From: Atlanticothrix silvestris CENA357
GTDB lineage: Bacteria > Cyanobacteriota > Cyanobacteriia > Cyanobacteriales > Nostocaceae
Direction: 5' to 3'
Length of the DNA: 64,000 nucleotides
NCBI RefSeq assembly: GCF_016056295.1
Contig: NZ_JAECZB010000049.1
Coordinates: 1-64,000, forward strand
A program made the translations under genes and the position numbers. Positions 8,415 through 19,725 of this stretch are shown here, in pieces. The notes under the pieces were generated by a model. It saw only the letters and a list, made by a program, of their open reading frames with translations, ran no database searches and was not told the DNA's origin. Within the stretch, counting starts at the first letter, position 1; every line of letters starts with the position of its first letter.

Positions 8415-9131
8415 ATGAGTACAACTCAAAAAGTTGCAGTCGTCACTGGTGGAAATCGTGGTTTAGGATTTGAGACTTCTCGTCAATTAGCGAAAAAGGG
8501 ATATCAGGTAATTCTCACTAGTCGGGATGAAGCAAAAGGCCAAGCTGCGGCTGAAAAGTTACAAGCTGAAGGATTAGATGTAATTTTTCATCTCCTTGAT
8601 GTCACCAATCATGAAAGTAGTAAGCAATTGGCTGAATTTATTCGCCAGCAGTTCGGCAAAGTTGATGTATTGGTAAATAATGCAGGTATATATATCGATG
8701 ATCAAGCAGGCGAAAATAGCATTTTTGATGCCAAAATTGACATTTTAGAGCAAACAATAGAAACCAATGTTTACGGTGCATTGCAAGTCACTCAGGCGTT
8801 AATTCCCTTGATGAATGAAAATAACTATGGACGTATCGTTAATGTTTCTTCCGGGATGGGACAGCTACATGATATGGATGGAGGTTCCCCAGCATATCGC
8901 ATTTCTAAAACGGCTTTGAATGCTTTGACTCGAATTTTTGCTAGTGAATTAAAAGGCACAAATATTTTAGTTAATTCTGTGTGTCCAGGTTGGGTGAAAA
9001 CTGATCTGGGTGGAGCAAAAGCACCACGAACTCCAGAACAAGGAGTTGATACAATTGTTTGGCTAGCAACCGCTGCTGATGGGAGTGCGACTGGAGGATT
9101 TTTCCGCGATCGCCAACCGATTAATTGGTAA
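8415..9131 (+). CDS. SDR family NAD(P)-dependent oxidoreductase
   Basis: A 238-residue classical short-chain dehydrogenase/reductase. It shows the TGGNRGLG nucleotide-binding motif, DVTN, the NNAG motif, a catalytic Ser in VNVSSGMG, and YRISK with the catalytic Tyr and Lys. The pattern, with an early RDEAKGQ after the second strand, resembles the carbonyl-reductase-like group that uses NADPH. The substrate is unknown. It is preceded by AAGGAAAAAC and follows the VOC gene closely, so the two enzymes may act in one small detoxification or reduction pathway; that link is inference. Confidence 0.92.
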   Translation: MSTTQKVAVVTGGNRGLGFETSRQLAKKGYQVILTSRDEAKGQAAAEKLQAEGLDVIFHLLDVTNHESSKQLAEFIRQQFGKVDVLVNNAGIYIDDQAGENSIFDAKIDILEQTIETNVYGALQVTQALIPLMNENNYGRIVNVSSGMGQLHDMDGGSPAYRISKTALNALTRIFASELKGTNILVNSVCPGWVKTDLGGAKAPRTPEQGVDTIVWLATAADGSATGGFFRDRQPINW

Positions 9132-9388
9132 CAAAATATTTCACAATTGTTAAATTCTTCCGAAGAAGTCAAAATATAAAGTTTTCCTGACTACCCAAAC
9201 AAAAACATATCCTAAAAAACAAAGACAGCTATGGTTCAGGCGATCGCATTTCTAGAAAACTCCCAAATTGGGGATCAAAATGTGTGGGCTGATACAATAG
9301 TTGTCAAATAACTGTTATAAGGTTTGAAAACCCTTTACTTTTACCCTTATAGTGGAATGTTCCGCTAAAGAAGCACCAGAGCGATAGG

Positions 9389-9493
9389 GAATTATTCTTA
9401 AACCAAGTACGATTGATATTCGTCAAACGTAACATTGGTAAAAGTGTAATTAATTTCCTCCGCCCTGGTGATTTATTTATTTGTGGCAGCTAG
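9389..9493 (+). pseudogene. Possible remnant of a CRP-like cyclic nucleotide-binding domain
   Basis: A 34-codon open stretch ends with KSVINFLRPGDLFICGS before a stop. The INFLRPGDLF core is like the beta-roll of CRP/NtcA-family regulators (family pattern: a VK or KL strand, then ...LxPGDxFG). There is no start codon in place, no second half of the domain and no DNA-binding part. It lies in a 560-base gap. The identification is weak and rests on one short segment. Confidence 0.25.
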
Positions 9494-9696
9494 CCTAATA
9501 CAATTCAGAAAAGCTTTTTTCGCGTCAATTGGTAAATAATTTTACTTAATGACTTGGTATCTTCGTGGTTAATCAATTTTGCTCGCTACAAAAACACTAA
9601 AAGTAATACTCTCAAATGGCGCTTTATAATCAATCCCAGCATAAACTCTTCTGCCAAGGGTAGGATGAAGGAAAGAATAAATTAGCTTTGCTTGTA

Positions 9697-11154
9697 ATGA
9701 ATCCGGCTGAAACTCACAACCAAAACAATTCTCATAATCCTTTTCTCACCCTCAACTACGAACCAGCTTTGGAGTCTTTGGGTAATGATTACTACGACGA
9801 AGTTGTAGCAGCGGAATTTCCTCAACACATCCTCCGCTGGCGTAATGACGCAGTGTTACCCTGTTTAGGACTAGACACTCAAAAAGTAACAAACGAAGAT
9901 TTTATCACTGCCTTTGGTAAATTTCAGGGACGTAAGCCATTGTTAGCGCTGCGTTACCACGGCTATCAATTTGGTGAATATAACTCTAGGTTAGGTGATG
10001 GTAGAGGCTTTCTCTATGGACAAGTCCGCGCCACTGATGGCGAACTCTATGACTTTGGCACAAAAGGTTCTGGTACAACACCTTATTCTCGTGGTGGCGA
10101 TGGGATGCTCACCCTTAAAGGCGGCGTGCGAGAAGTTTTAGCAGCGGAAGCACTGCACTACTTAGGGGTACGCACCTCCCGCTGTTTGACCATGATTGAA
10201 ACTGGTTTAGCCCTGTGGCGGGGTGATGAACCTTCACCTACTCGCTCATCTGTCATGGTGAGGATGAGTAGTTCTCACATTCGTTTTGGTACTTTTGAGC
10301 GCTTGCACTTTTTCCGCCGTCCAGATTTAAGCAAAAAGCTATTAGACCATGTAATTGAGCATTATTACCGCCACTTACTGGGAGAAAAAGATAAATATGC
10401 TTTATTTTATGCAGAATTAGTCAAACGGATAGCAGAACTAGTAGCGCAGTGGATGGCTGTTGGTTTTTGTCATGCAGTACTTAACACGGATAATATGTCA
10501 ATTACTGGTGAGAGCTTTGACTACGGCCCCTATGCATTTATTCCTACTTATGATCCATACTTTACGGCTGCATATTTTGACTATTACAGACGCTACTGTT
10601 ACAGCCATCAACCAAGTATTTGTAAGTTAAATTTAGAGTTGCTCCAAGAACCGTTAAAGGCAATTATTGATCCAGGTGATTTGGCAGCAGGATTAGCAAG
10701 CTTTAATAAATATTATCAGGTAAAATATCGCTCCTTGATGTTGAAAAAATTGGGTTTCGAGGAGTTATGTTATTCAGAAGCAGATGAGCTTTTAAATCTA
10801 ACGATTAAATTTCTGCAAGATAGTCAAATTGGTTATCACGAGTTTTTTTATGAGATGGCTCGTACCTTTTCACCCAAATGGCGAGATGAGCCTGCATTGG
10901 TAATGAGTACTTCTGATATTGTGCCAGCTTCAGGTACATCCCCAATTTTTGATGACTGGTGCGTACTGTATCACAAAATTTTGAATTATTTCGACCTTGA
11001 GCATTTAGATGTAATTTCTCAAACATTGACCAATCAAAATCCTCAAACTGCATTGTTAAGACCAGTGATTGAGTCAGTTTGGGAACCCATATTTCAGGAA
11101 GATAATTGGCAACCTTTTGATGAATTAATTAAAAAAATTCAGTCTGGAAGTTAG
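9697..11154 (+). CDS. selO: Protein adenylyltransferase SelO (YdiU/UPF0061 family)
   Basis: A 485-residue member of the SelO pseudokinase family, which transfers AMP from ATP to Ser, Thr or Tyr of target proteins and is linked to redox stress. Family blocks are easy to see: [16 protein letters not shown] in the glycine-rich region, [17 protein letters not shown], and the metal-binding [16 protein letters not shown]. The length is normal for bacterial SelO. No selenocysteine codon is expected or seen; the C-terminus ends in an ordinary stop. The frame opens at a TTG at 9688, but ATG at 9697 starts a clean N-terminus. No operon partner. Confidence 0.92.
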   Translation: MNPAETHNQNNSHNPFLTLNYEPALESLGNDYYDEVVAAEFPQHILRWRNDAVLPCLGLDTQKVTNEDFITAFGKFQGRKPLLALRYHGYQFGEYNSRLGDGRGFLYGQVRATDGELYDFGTKGSGTTPYSRGGDGMLTLKGGVREVLAAEALHYLGVRTSRCLTMIETGLALWRGDEPSPTRSSVMVRMSSSHIRFGTFERLHFFRRPDLSKKLLDHVIEHYYRHLLGEKDKYALFYAELVKRIAELVAQWMAVGFCHAVLNTDNMSITGESFDYGPYAFIPTYDPYFTAAYFDYYRRYCYSHQPSICKLNLELLQEPLKAIIDPGDLAAGLASFNKYYQVKYRSLMLKKLGFEELCYSEADELLNLTIKFLQDSQIGYHEFFYEMARTFSPKWRDEPALVMSTSDIVPASGTSPIFDDWCVLYHKILNYFDLEHLDVISQTLTNQNPQTALLRPVIESVWEPIFQEDNWQPFDELIKKIQSGS

Positions 11155-11671
11155 TCAAGATACAAGGACTATTAAGCTAATTTTAATTCAGCACTCTCAA
11201 TGGAGAGCTTTACAAACATCCTATTGTCTATCGCAAAAGAGATAATACATGTAGATATCAAGCTAATAATTAACTAGATAAAACTCCGTTGGAAGAGTCT
11301 TCTTTCCTGTTGTCTGCTAATGAGCTAAGTGAGTTTATAAATCAAAGTGGGCTGATATATAATTTACTTCAAATAGCATAAATAAACAGATTTAATAGGT
11401 TTTAAATTCTAAAGTTATATAAAAGCTTCTTGCTGTTTTTCCACATATAAACTAATCTGGCTTTTGCTAACAAAATGATTTTTAAAAGCAGCTTTTTTTA
11501 GCTGTGTAAATAAATCTATTTAAGACATCTTTAGAATGGAACAATTCATTTATTTTTCAGAAAAAATTTACGTAATTGCATTATTGTGATTAATATTTTA
11601 ATTACTTATTTTAAAACTTTACCAATAACATTTCAGTAAAATGATTACTGAATGTGCTGGAGGATGAATCA
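11155..11671. other. AT-rich intergenic region, no gene seen
   Basis: About 500 strongly AT-rich bases with no reading frame that resembles a protein and no clear hairpin. It presumably holds the promoter of the large kinase gene that follows. Confidence 0.5.
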
Positions 11672-14600
11672 GTGGTTAGGCAATACAGATATTACCAATT
11701 CGGATCTGTAAACCTGTTCAGCAAACGAGGGTTGCTGCCACTGTTAATTGGTATTTTAGTTTCAATTGCAGTAATTATACTCTGGCAAAAACTAATAATA
11801 GAAGAAAAAACTGATATTAAGCAACTAATTCAACAGCAAGCGATCGCCATTAAAACTGAGTTAAATAGTGAACTAAATAGTCGAATTTTAGCGTTGGAGC
11901 GAATGCAAACACATTGGCAACGGCATAGAGGAATTTCTCAACAAGAATGGGAAGTAGAAGCAAGAGATTATTTTAAGGATTACGGAGGATATCAAGCAAT
12001 TGAACGAGTTGACCCATCGTTTCGAGTACGCTGGATTGTGCCATTAACCGGGAATAAAGCGGCACAAAATTTTGATCTCAGCCAAGAGTCACGGCGACGG
12101 ACTGCGCTAGAAATAGCTCGCGATCGCCGCCTTACCACTTTTACTTCTACAATTAACCTTGTCCAAGGTGGCAAAGGATTTCTTGCATACATACCTTTAT
12201 TTGTCAGCGATCGCTTCGATGGTTTTATATTAGGAGTTTTTCGACATAAAACCTTGCTAGATTCAGTTCTGCATGTACCGAAAGGTTACAAAGTTAGGAT
12301 CTTTGATGATCAAGAATTAATTTATAGCAATGATTCACAACTGCTAACGCCGTCACCTTGGCAACAAGAGCTGAACTTAGATTTATATAATATTCATTGG
12401 CGAATCCAGGTTTACCCAACTCCAGAGTTATTAACAAAACTGCATTCTCCCCTGCCAACAGTTGTATTGCTGGCAGGGCTATTAATTGCTGTCATGCTGA
12501 CATTATCAATTTATTTCGCCCAATTGACTGAATTGAGCAACTGTCAGATAGTAGCAATCAATCAAAAGCTAGCCCAGAAAATTTTTGAGCAGGAACAAAC
12601 AGAAATCGCTCTGCGTTCCAGTGAAACTCGTCTGCGACAGTTATTAGAAACAGTCAAAGTTATCCCTTGGGAATTAGATTTGAAAACTTGGCGATTTACC
12701 TACGTCGGCCCCCAGGCAGAGACTTTACTAGAATATCCCTTAGAACAATGGTACGAGGAAAATTTTTGGTTTAATCATTTGCATCCCCATGATCGAGAAA
12801 AATCTCTGAGTTTTTGCCAAGAAGTAGTTAGTAAGGGAGAAAATTACGAATTTGAATATCGGATGTTGGCAGCAGATGGACGAATTGTTTGGCTACGAGA
12901 CATTGTAAATGTATTTCAGGAAGCAGGAACCCCCACCATTCTACGGGGGTTTATGTTTGATATTACCGACCTGAAATTAGTTGAAAAAACCTTGCGATTG
13001 AGAGAACGGGCGCTAGCTGCTACTAGTAACGGCATTATTATTGCCGATGCCAGACTGGCAAATAATCCAGTTATTTATGTCAACTCTGCCTTTGAGCAAA
13101 TTACAGGTTATAGTGCTACCGATGTGATCGGGAATAGCTGTGGATTTTTACAAGGCACAGATATCAATCAACCAGCAATTGCTGAACTGCGCTCAGCAAT
13201 TAAAGCTGGCATGAGTTGCAAAGTTGTACTCCGCAACTACCGCAAAGATGGCACCTTGTTTTGGAATGAATTAACTGTTTCTCCTATTCATGATGAAAAC
13301 GGGCAACTAACGCATTTTATTGGCATTCAAAATGATATTAGCGAACAGCAAGCTGCGCTGCGCGAACGCCAACTTGCAGAAGCAGCCTTGAGAGAAAGTG
13401 AAGAACGTTGGCAACTAGTAATTCAAGCCAACCATGATGCAATTTGGGATTGGAACATCATCATTAATGAAATTTTTCGTTCAGCCCAATGGGCTGAACT
13501 AATAGGAGAACCAAAACATCAATTTATCAGTAACAACGATGATGATTGGGTTAACCGCATCCATCCCGATGATTACAACCGAGTCATGGCTATTAGGCAA
13601 GATTATCTCAATCGCCAAATTCCTCATTATGTCGTTGAGTATCGCCTACGCTGTAATGATGACACCTATAAGTGGGTGTTGGTACATGCGATCGCTCAAT
13701 GGGATCAAGAGGATAATCCTGTGCGGATGGTTGGCTCAACCAAAGATATTACTGAACGCGTGCAAGCACAAGATGCACTAAAACGAGAATTAAATCGGAC
13801 GCTGCTGCTAGAACACATCACTCACAAAATTCGTCAGAGTCTCGAAACTAAAGAAATTTTTGAAACGGCTGCTACCCAAATTGGACTAGCCTTTGAAGTT
13901 AGTCGCTGTTTAATTCACTCTTACATTAGTGAACCTATTCCTCGCATTCCCTTAGTCGCAGAGTATATTGTTTGCGGTTACTGCTCCATGCTAGACATGG
14001 AAATTCCCATAACTGGCAATGCTCATGCCCAAAAGACCATAGCACAAGATACAGCGATCGCTTCCCCCAACGTTTACATTGATCCATTGCTCCAAGCGGC
14101 CACACCTCTATGTGAAGAACTTGATCTGAAGTCCATGTTGATTATTCGCACCTCCTATCAAGGAGAACCTAATGGAGTCATTTGTCTACACCAATGCAGC
14201 CATTTTCGCCAATGGACTCCAGACGAAATTAAATTATTAGAAGCAGTTGCTGCACAACTAGGTATTGCATTAGCACAAGCTCAGTTACTGGAGCAAGAAA
14301 CTCGCCAGAGAGAAGAACTCACCTGGAAAAATTTTGCCCTAGAAAAAGCAAAACGTCAGGCAGAATCTGCAAACCGGGCAAAAAGCGAGTTTTTAGCCAT
14401 GATGAGCCATGAAATTCGCACCCCCATGAATGCCATTATTAGCATGACTGAGATGCTCCTAGATACTGACCTGACTCCGCAACAGCAAGACTTTGTGGAA
14501 ACAGTGCATACTAGTGGAGATGCTTTGCTCACCATTATTAACGACATTCTCGACTTCTCTAAAATCGAGTCAGGCAAACTAGAACTGGAAGAAAAGCCGT

Positions 14601-16426
14601 TTGATTTGAGAATTTGCCTAGAACAGGTAATTGACCTGTTTTCGCCAACAGCAGCCCAAAAAAATATTCAACTGGCTTATTTAATTTATCCTCAAGTACC
14701 CGTGCAGATTATTGGCGACTTGACTCGTCTGCGTCAAGTCTTGATGAATCTCCTCAATAATGCCATTAAGTTTACCAAACAGGGAGAAGTTGTACTTTCT
14801 GTTCATGCCAGGCAAACTGCCAGTACAAAAGTAAAAAATAGTTGCGAAATTTTATTTGCGATCGAAGACACAGGTATTGGTATTGAACCAGAAAAAATAA
14901 AGCGTTTATTCCAATCCTTTACTCAAGCAGATGCTTCCACAACTCGACAATATGGTGGCACAGGACTAGGACTAGTAATTAGCAAACGCTTAGGTGAGAT
15001 GATGGGCGGTAGCCTTTGGGTTGAAAGCCAAGGTTGTAGCGGTGGTAATCCCTCTTTTGGATGGCAACAACAAAAGCTAGTTGCATCAACATATCCTTCT
15101 CCAGGTTCTACCTTCTATTTCACCATTACTACCCAAGCAGTCGCTAATCAAAAATTAGATGAATCTTGCCATCTTCTGGCTCCACTTATGGGTAAGCGCT
15201 TGTTGATTGTAGATAAAAACCCCACCAATCGCCAAATACTAAGGTTGCAAACAGAGTTTTGGCAGATGCAAACTTGTACTGCCGAATCTGGTGAAGCCGC
15301 TTTAGCCTTAGTCAAGCATGAAACACAGTTTGATATTGTCATTCTGGATATGCAGATGCCTGATATGAAAGGCAGCACCTTAGCTCGTGAAATCCGCAAC
15401 CACTCTGGCTATGAAACCACGCCCTTAGTAAGGTTAACTTCATTGGGTAAACAAGATGCTGAATTTGATTTTAATGATCTTCAATTGAGCGCCTGTTTGA
15501 GCAAACCAATCAAACAAACTCAACTTTACAATGTTCTTGCCCATGCTTGGGACAATCAGCCGTTTCCCGATGATGCCTATGATCCTCCCCAGGTTAATCC
15601 CAAATTGTCAGAGCAACTACCGCTGCGGATTCTGCTTGCAGAAGATATCGTAGTTAATCAGAAAGTTGCTCTTTTAATGCTCAAGAAAATTGGTTATCAG
15701 GCAGATTTAGCAACTAATGGGCTAGAAGTGCTGGCAGCATTACAACGTCAGCCCTATGATGTGGTGTTAATGGATATTAATATGCCGGAAATGGATGGGC
15801 TGGAAGCCAGTCAGAAAATCTGTCAGCAATGGGAAGTTAGTTCTCGTCCTTATATAATTGCCATTACTGCCAATGCCATGCGGGGCGATCGCGAAGCTTG
15901 TCTAGCTGCTGGTATGGACGAATACATTAGTAAACCTGTTCAAATTCAGGAGTTAATCGGTGCGCTCAGCAAATGCCGACCCCGAATTAGGGCAAACTTC
16001 AATGCCCAAGAGAAACGAAATCCAGAAACGAGTTTTTCCCATTCACTTAAAGTAGGGCAAAGTTATACACAACTTACTGTAATTGATGCCAAAATTTTAC
16101 AATCTCTGCAAGATATGTTGGCAGGAGATGAAGCCGCATTTGCAGAACTACTCGAATGTTATCTGAGCGAAACTCCCAAGTTAATCCAAAATATTAGCAC
16201 AGCAGTTACCAATCAGGATGCCCAAGCTATATGGAAGACAGCCCACAACCTCAAATCTAGCAGCGCTTCAGTGGGAGCCACCACCCTGACACAGCTTTGT
16301 AAACAGCTAGAAATACAGGGACGAAGCAACAATCTTCAAGAAAGTGTAGAAATTTATTTACAAATTCATCAAGAGTTTGAGCGAGTCCAAACTGCTTTAC
16401 TAGTAGAACTGGAGAAGTTGGCATGA
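11672..16426 (+). CDS. CHASE-PAS-PAS-PAS-GAF hybrid sensor histidine kinase with two receivers and HPt
   Basis: A membrane hybrid kinase of about 1584 residues. Order: transmembrane helix (about 16-38), extracytoplasmic CHASE domain (about 75-245, with the typical [18 protein letters not shown]), second transmembrane helix (about 262-285), three PAS/PAC units (about 320-700), GAF (about 720-870), HisKA with phospho-acceptor H913 in [11 protein letters not shown], an ATPase domain with GGTGLGL, two receivers (first Asp in VILDMQMPD, second in [11 protein letters not shown]) and a C-terminal HPt with H1525 in TAHNLKSS. Both receivers keep the acceptor Asp and C-terminal Lys. GTG at 11672 follows GGAGG with eight bases spacing; the frame extends to 11654. 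The stop overlaps the next gene by 4 bases (ATGA), so the REC-GGDEF protein is the likely phosphorelay end point. Confidence 0.92.
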   Translation: MVRQYRYYQFGSVNLFSKRGLLPLLIGILVSIAVIILWQKLIIEEKTDIKQLIQQQAIAIKTELNSELNSRILALERMQTHWQRHRGISQQEWEVEARDYFKDYGGYQAIERVDPSFRVRWIVPLTGNKAAQNFDLSQESRRRTALEIARDRRLTTFTSTINLVQGGKGFLAYIPLFVSDRFDGFILGVFRHKTLLDSVLHVPKGYKVRIFDDQELIYSNDSQLLTPSPWQQELNLDLYNIHWRIQVYPTPELLTKLHSPLPTVVLLAGLLIAVMLTLSIYFAQLTELSNCQIVAINQKLAQKIFEQEQTEIALRSSETRLRQLLETVKVIPWELDLKTWRFTYVGPQAETLLEYPLEQWYEENFWFNHLHPHDREKSLSFCQEVVSKGENYEFEYRMLAADGRIVWLRDIVNVFQEAGTPTILRGFMFDITDLKLVEKTLRLRERALAATSNGIIIADARLANNPVIYVNSAFEQITGYSATDVIGNSCGFLQGTDINQPAIAELRSAIKAGMSCKVVLRNYRKDGTLFWNELTVSPIHDENGQLTHFIGIQNDISEQQAALRERQLAEAALRESEERWQLVIQANHDAIWDWNIIINEIFRSAQWAELIGEPKHQFISNNDDDWVNRIHPDDYNRVMAIRQDYLNRQIPHYVVEYRLRCNDDTYKWVLVHAIAQWDQEDNPVRMVGSTKDITERVQAQDALKRELNRTLLLEHITHKIRQSLETKEIFETAATQIGLAFEVSRCLIHSYISEPIPRIPLVAEYIVCGYCSMLDMEIPITGNAHAQKTIAQDTAIASPNVYIDPLLQAATPLCEELDLKSMLIIRTSYQGEPNGVICLHQCSHFRQWTPDEIKLLEAVAAQLGIALAQAQLLEQETRQREELTWKNFALEKAKRQAESANRAKSEFLAMMSHEIRTPMNAIISMTEMLLDTDLTPQQQDFVETVHTSGDALLTIINDILDFSKIESGKLELEEKPFDLRICLEQVIDLFSPTAAQKNIQLAYLIYPQVPVQIIGDLTRLRQVLMNLLNNAIKFTKQGEVVLSVHARQTASTKVKNSCEILFAIEDTGIGIEPEKIKRLFQSFTQADASTTRQYGGTGLGLVISKRLGEMMGGSLWVESQGCSGGNPSFGWQQQKLVASTYPSPGSTFYFTITTQAVANQKLDESCHLLAPLMGKRLLIVDKNPTNRQILRLQTEFWQMQTCTAESGEAALALVKHETQFDIVILDMQMPDMKGSTLAREIRNHSGYETTPLVRLTSLGKQDAEFDFNDLQLSACLSKPIKQTQLYNVLAHAWDNQPFPDDAYDPPQVNPKLSEQLPLRILLAEDIVVNQKVALLMLKKIGYQADLATNGLEVLAALQRQPYDVVLMDINMPEMDGLEASQKICQQWEVSSRPYIIAITANAMRGDREACLAAGMDEYISKPVQIQELIGALSKCRPRIRANFNAQEKRNPETSFSHSLKVGQSYTQLTVIDAKILQSLQDMLAGDEAAFAELLECYLSETPKLIQNISTAVTNQDAQAIWKTAHNLKSSSASVGATTLTQLCKQLEIQGRSNNLQESVEIYLQIHQEFERVQTALLVELEKLA

Positions 16427-17394
16427 TTACAAATACTCCTTCAGAATGCCAAGCTTTAGTTCTAATTGTTGATGATGAACCATTTATCCGCAAACAGTTG
16501 CGACTTTCTTTAGAGCGTGAAGGGTATCGAATAGTAGAAGCTCAAGATGGTAGAGAAGCTTTAGTTGTTTTTCAGCAACTTCACCCAGATATAGTACTCC
16601 TTGATGCCATCATGCCAGATATTGACGGATTCGAGTGTTGTACTCAGTTGCAGTCCCTTGAGGGTGGTCAACATACTCCAGTTTTAATGATTACAGGATT
16701 AGAGGATCAAGAGTCAGTTGATCGTGCATTTGCAGTGGGTGCAATCGATTACGTTACCAAGCCAATTCATTGGCCGGTTTTGCGTCAACGGGTACGACGC
16801 TTAATTGAGCAATTTCAAACGCAGCAAAAGCTGGAGGCTGCTAACCGAGAATTGCAGCGATTAGTGACGATCGATGGATTAACTCAAATAGCTAATCGCC
16901 GACGATTTGAAGAATATTGTATCCAAGAATGGCAGCGCATGGCACGAGAGCAACTGCCTTTGTCTTTGATTCTCTGCGACGTTGATTTTTTCAAATCTTA
17001 CAACGATACTTACGGACACCAAGCAGGCGATCGCTGTCTTCAAGAAATTGCTAAAGCCATCCAAAATACTATTAAACGTCCTGCTGATTTAGCTGCTCGT
17101 TATGGAGGAGAGGAATTTGCTGTAATTTTACCGGCTACGGCCGCGGAAGGTGCTATTTTTTTGGCTGAAACAATTTGTTCTGTTGTCAGAACCTTAGCAA
17201 TTCCCCATCGAAAGTCTCTAGTTAGTTCTTATGTAACTCTTAGTATTGGAGTTGCAACAGAAATTCCTCAACCCAATTCTGACTTTCAAACAATTATTGT
17301 TGTAGCTGATCGGGCATTGTATGAGGCCAAAACAGCAGGACGCGATCGCGTTAAGCCTTATAATAAGCAATCAACTGCCATAATCGGTTTTTGA
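16423..17394 (+). CDS. Response regulator with GGDEF diguanylate cyclase output
   Basis: A 323-residue receiver-GGDEF protein that makes cyclic di-GMP when active. The receiver holds the DDE acidic pair near the start, acceptor D61 in VLLDAIMPD, and TKP near residue 112. A short helical linker leads to the GGDEF domain with an intact GGEEF active site (228-232) and an RxxD inhibitory I-site (RPAD, 219-222) at the canonical spacing, so the enzyme should be both active and product-inhibited. It overlaps the upstream hybrid kinase by 4 bases, which implies translational coupling and partnership. No other output is fused to it. Confidence 0.94.
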   Translation: MITNTPSECQALVLIVDDEPFIRKQLRLSLEREGYRIVEAQDGREALVVFQQLHPDIVLLDAIMPDIDGFECCTQLQSLEGGQHTPVLMITGLEDQESVDRAFAVGAIDYVTKPIHWPVLRQRVRRLIEQFQTQQKLEAANRELQRLVTIDGLTQIANRRRFEEYCIQEWQRMAREQLPLSLILCDVDFFKSYNDTYGHQAGDRCLQEIAKAIQNTIKRPADLAARYGGEEFAVILPATAAEGAIFLAETICSVVRTLAIPHRKSLVSSYVTLSIGVATEIPQPNSDFQTIIVVADRALYEAKTAGRDRVKPYNKQSTAIIGF

Positions 17395-17970
17395 CCTTAA
17401 TTTCATCAAAGCTGTAGAGCGACAAATTATTTGTAACAAGATTTCATTAACTATAAATCCACATATATCAATGGCTTTGAGGAATTAAACCCGTAAAAAA
17501 CTAATTCAGGCTTTTACGACAAATTAAGCGTCTTTTTTTAAGATTTGCGACTAATTAGATGATAATTGTTAATTTAGCGATAGACTAAATGTCAATTATT
17601 CGCAATTTTATAGTAATATAGATGTACAAAAAATAATCGATGAAATATTAGGCGTTGCATAATGACGGGATAATTTAACTCACCCAGAGGCAAGGTAGCG
17701 CATTGGCGAGGCAGTCATCAGCGCATCGGCGATCGCTCTTACTACATCTAAACAGATGAGTTTCTGGTGTTGGGTTAACCTGAAGCAACCGTAGCCACCT
17801 CATCATCTCACGGGTTAACCATCTATTAACCTTTTAGTGAATGCAGAGAGTTGGCTTCTATGTCATCCTAAAAAATGAGAGTTAATTCGGTGACAGGGTT
17901 TGTTTTTAGTATTCACAGGCTTCTCTCCGAAATTTAAATCTCCACACGCTTATGATTTTGGAGAAAATTG
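17395..17970 (+). promoter_or_regulatory. Long upstream region of the RNA-binding protein gene
   Basis: About 570 bases without a gene. The right part contains two TTAACC-type motifs (GGGTTAACC near 17774 and 17814) and probably a long 5' leader, as is usual for cyanobacterial rbp genes that respond to cold. No specific promoter can be assigned by eye. Confidence 0.4.
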
Positions 17971-18279
17971 ATGTCGATTTATGTAGGTAATCTCTCTTAC
18001 CAAGTTACAGAAGATGATATTAAAGGTGTTTTTGCCGAATATGGTTCTGTAAAGCGGGTTCAAGTACCAACTGACAGGGAAACAGACCGTCCGCGAGGCT
18101 TCGCTTTCGTGGAAATGGGAACAGACGCTGAGGAAACAGCTGCCATTGAAGCTCTTGATGGTGCTGAATGGATGGGTCGTGCCCTCAAAGTTAACAAAGC
18201 CAAGCCCAGAGAAGACAGAGGTTCTTCTGGTGGTAATCGGGGGGGATACGGTGGAGGCGGTGGACGTAACCGCTACTAA
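17971..18279 (+). CDS. rbp: RNA-binding protein, single RRM with Gly-rich tail (Rbp family)
   Basis: A 102-residue cytoplasmic RNA-binding protein of the cyanobacterial Rbp family. It has one RRM domain with RNP2 as SIYVGNLSY (near residue 2-8) and RNP1 as RGFAFVEM (near 45), then a short glycine-rich tail GGNRGGYGGGGGRNRY. Family members in Anabaena are induced by cold and affect mRNA handling or thylakoid localisation. ATG at 17971 follows GGAGAAAATTG. The gene lies 114 bases upstream of rpsU, a pairing known from Anabaena. The glycine-rich tail puts it in the cold-induced type rather than the tail-less type. Confidence 0.95.
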   Translation: MSIYVGNLSYQVTEDDIKGVFAEYGSVKRVQVPTDRETDRPRGFAFVEMGTDAEETAAIEALDGAEWMGRALKVNKAKPREDRGSSGGNRGGYGGGGGRNRY

Positions 18280-18393
18280 GTTGTGAAATCTAATAATTTT
18301 ACAAGCTAGTCTTTAGTTAGACAATGAGTCTGTCTCTTTTTGGACTGTTACTCCGAAAAAGCCATTGGTTAAGTCAATTTAGTAGGAAAGATA

Positions 18394-18582
18394 ATGACCC
18401 AAGTAATATTAGGCGAAAATGAACACATTGAGTCAGCATTACGTCGATTTAAGCGAGAAGTTTCCAAAGCTGGGATTTTTCAAGATATGAGGAAGCATCG
18501 TCACTTTGAAACGCCTATTGAAAAATGCAAGCGCAAAAAACTTGCTTTGCAGAAGCAGAGCAAAAGACGGTTCCGCACTTAA
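18394..18582 (+). CDS. rpsU: 30S ribosomal protein S21
   Basis: A 62-residue basic protein that matches S21 along its length: the acidic start [20 protein letters not shown], the [13 protein letters not shown] helix, and the Lys/Arg-rich end KQSKRRFRT. It is part of the small ribosomal subunit platform and helps mRNA binding. It follows the rbp gene and ends before a strong hairpin. Confidence 0.96.
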   Translation: MTQVILGENEHIESALRRFKREVSKAGIFQDMRKHRHFETPIEKCKRKKLALQKQSKRRFRT

Positions 18583-18612
18583 GGAATGACATATATATAA
18601 ATGGAAATGGAT

Positions 18613-18652
18613 GCCTTCATAGAATTTATGAGGGCTTTCTTTATGGTTTTTT
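18613..18652 (+). terminator. Terminator after rpsU
   Basis: A 9-bp stem GCCTTCATA/TATGAGGGC (one T-G pair) at 18613-18635 is followed by a broken T-run to 18652. It lies 30 bases after the rpsU stop. Confidence 0.8.
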
Positions 18653-18841
18653 GATACAATTAAGCAACAAAATTTTTGAATTTATAGCAGTTGCCACTTA
18701 GTTTAACGTGAGTTCGACAGACCTCTCCCTCCCGGCCTCCCTCGCCTTTTAGGTTACGGTGTACACACAGTAGACTGTAGGCATCATGCACAGAGGACAA
18801 TACCGCTATTAGCGACTATATCTGCGGCGAAACCTCAACCC

Positions 18842-19078
18842 TTGACTACAGCAATCTCAACATCAGTATCAGCATCCAAGAAACCTTCGCGGCCATTACT
18901 CCGACTGGTCAAAACAACCGACAAGCTTCAACAAGCCGTAGCGATCGCAGCCCAAGAAAAGCTCTTTCCTACAGCTGCCGATTTCGCCAAAGCAGTCCAA
19001 CAGGTTGCACCGCGAAAAGCCAAAAAATCAAAAACGCAATTGCCTAATACCAATTCTCTAAAATTCGGCTACAGATAA
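18842..19078 (+). CDS. Doubtful small reading frame, unknown
   Basis: A possible 78-residue protein from a TTG start. Residues about 18-62 look protein-like (a basic helix, then LQQAVAIAAQEKLFPTAADFAKAV), but I recognise no family. The last 12 residues are encoded by a 24-base repeat that recurs at 19117, and the frame continues open upstream without an ATG. It may be a decayed gene end or not coding at all. Confidence 0.22.
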   Translation: MTTAISTSVSASKKPSRPLLRLVKTTDKLQQAVAIAAQEKLFPTAADFAKAVQQVAPRKAKKSKTQLPNTNSLKFGYR

Positions 19079-19221
19079 AGCCACCGAAATATATTGCCTT
19101 CGGGCAATAGATACAATAATACCAATTCTCTAAAATTCGGTAACAAACTCAAACCTCGAACTACGAATTACGAACTACGAACTACGAATTACGAATTACG
19201 AATTACGAATTGGTATTAGGC
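19045..19221. repeat. 24-base direct repeat, UUCG hairpin and TACGAAY short tandem repeats
   Basis: A 24-base sequence (TAATACCAATTCTCTAAA followed by ATTCGG) is present at 19045-19068 and again at 19117-19140. Between them is a perfect ATTGCC-TTCG-GGCAAT hairpin (19093-19108). Then come about seven tandem copies of TACGAAT/TACGAAC (about 19155-19212) that end in an inverted copy of the first bases of the direct repeat (GAATTGGTATTA). The whole has the look of a composite repeat element. Confidence 0.7.
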
Positions 19222-19725
19222 TACTGATTTTTACCCTCTTTGCAAAAAATTGGAATGCTCCCACGAACAACCTCCTGATGAGCAATTCCAAGCAAAAAAC
19301 TGATTTTTGCTTAAAAAAATAAGTATACTTTTGTAACGAAAATCCGATATTCGTGTAAAAAAATTTGTAGTAGCAAGAGAAATAAATAGGATCTGTATCG
19401 ACATTACATAGGTTATGAGTATGAAAAACTCCACCCACAAGGGGATGAAGTTTTTGGGCATGGGGAAGGATTACCAATGTTCCATGCCCAATGCCCCAAG
19501 CGGTGGCGGGAGTGACCACTCACAAGGGGATGAAGATTTCTGCCGCCTTCTATGAATTTGAGAAAACAAAGCCTGACTTAAAGGATTGAAATGCTTCCAT
19601 AAGTTTCCCGGAAGCCGCAATTCAGGTTCAATTCGACAAAAGCCGTATTAGACCAAATGTAACCAGCAGCTTAGTGATGAAAGTCATTTTTAAAAGCTTA
19701 TTCAGTAATTGCAGTAACTTGAACT
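19222..19725. other. Intergenic region with duplicated 17-base motif and a stem-loop
   Basis: About 500 bases. CACAAGGGGATGAAG occurs twice (about 19436 and 19520). Between the copies a stem with arms TGGGCAT and ATGCCCA encloses about 27 bases. Reading frames crossing this part on the minus strand have no protein-like pattern and were not called. Confidence 0.4.

Noticed and set aside
9697-11154. Selenoprotein with in-frame TGA at the C-terminus of SelO
   Set aside because: The gene ends in an ordinary TAG after QSGS with no downstream in-frame continuation of the family pattern.
19196-19519. Minus-strand frame of about 107 codons
   Set aside because: It crosses the tandem repeat array and the stem-loop region and its translation has no protein-like pattern or RBS.
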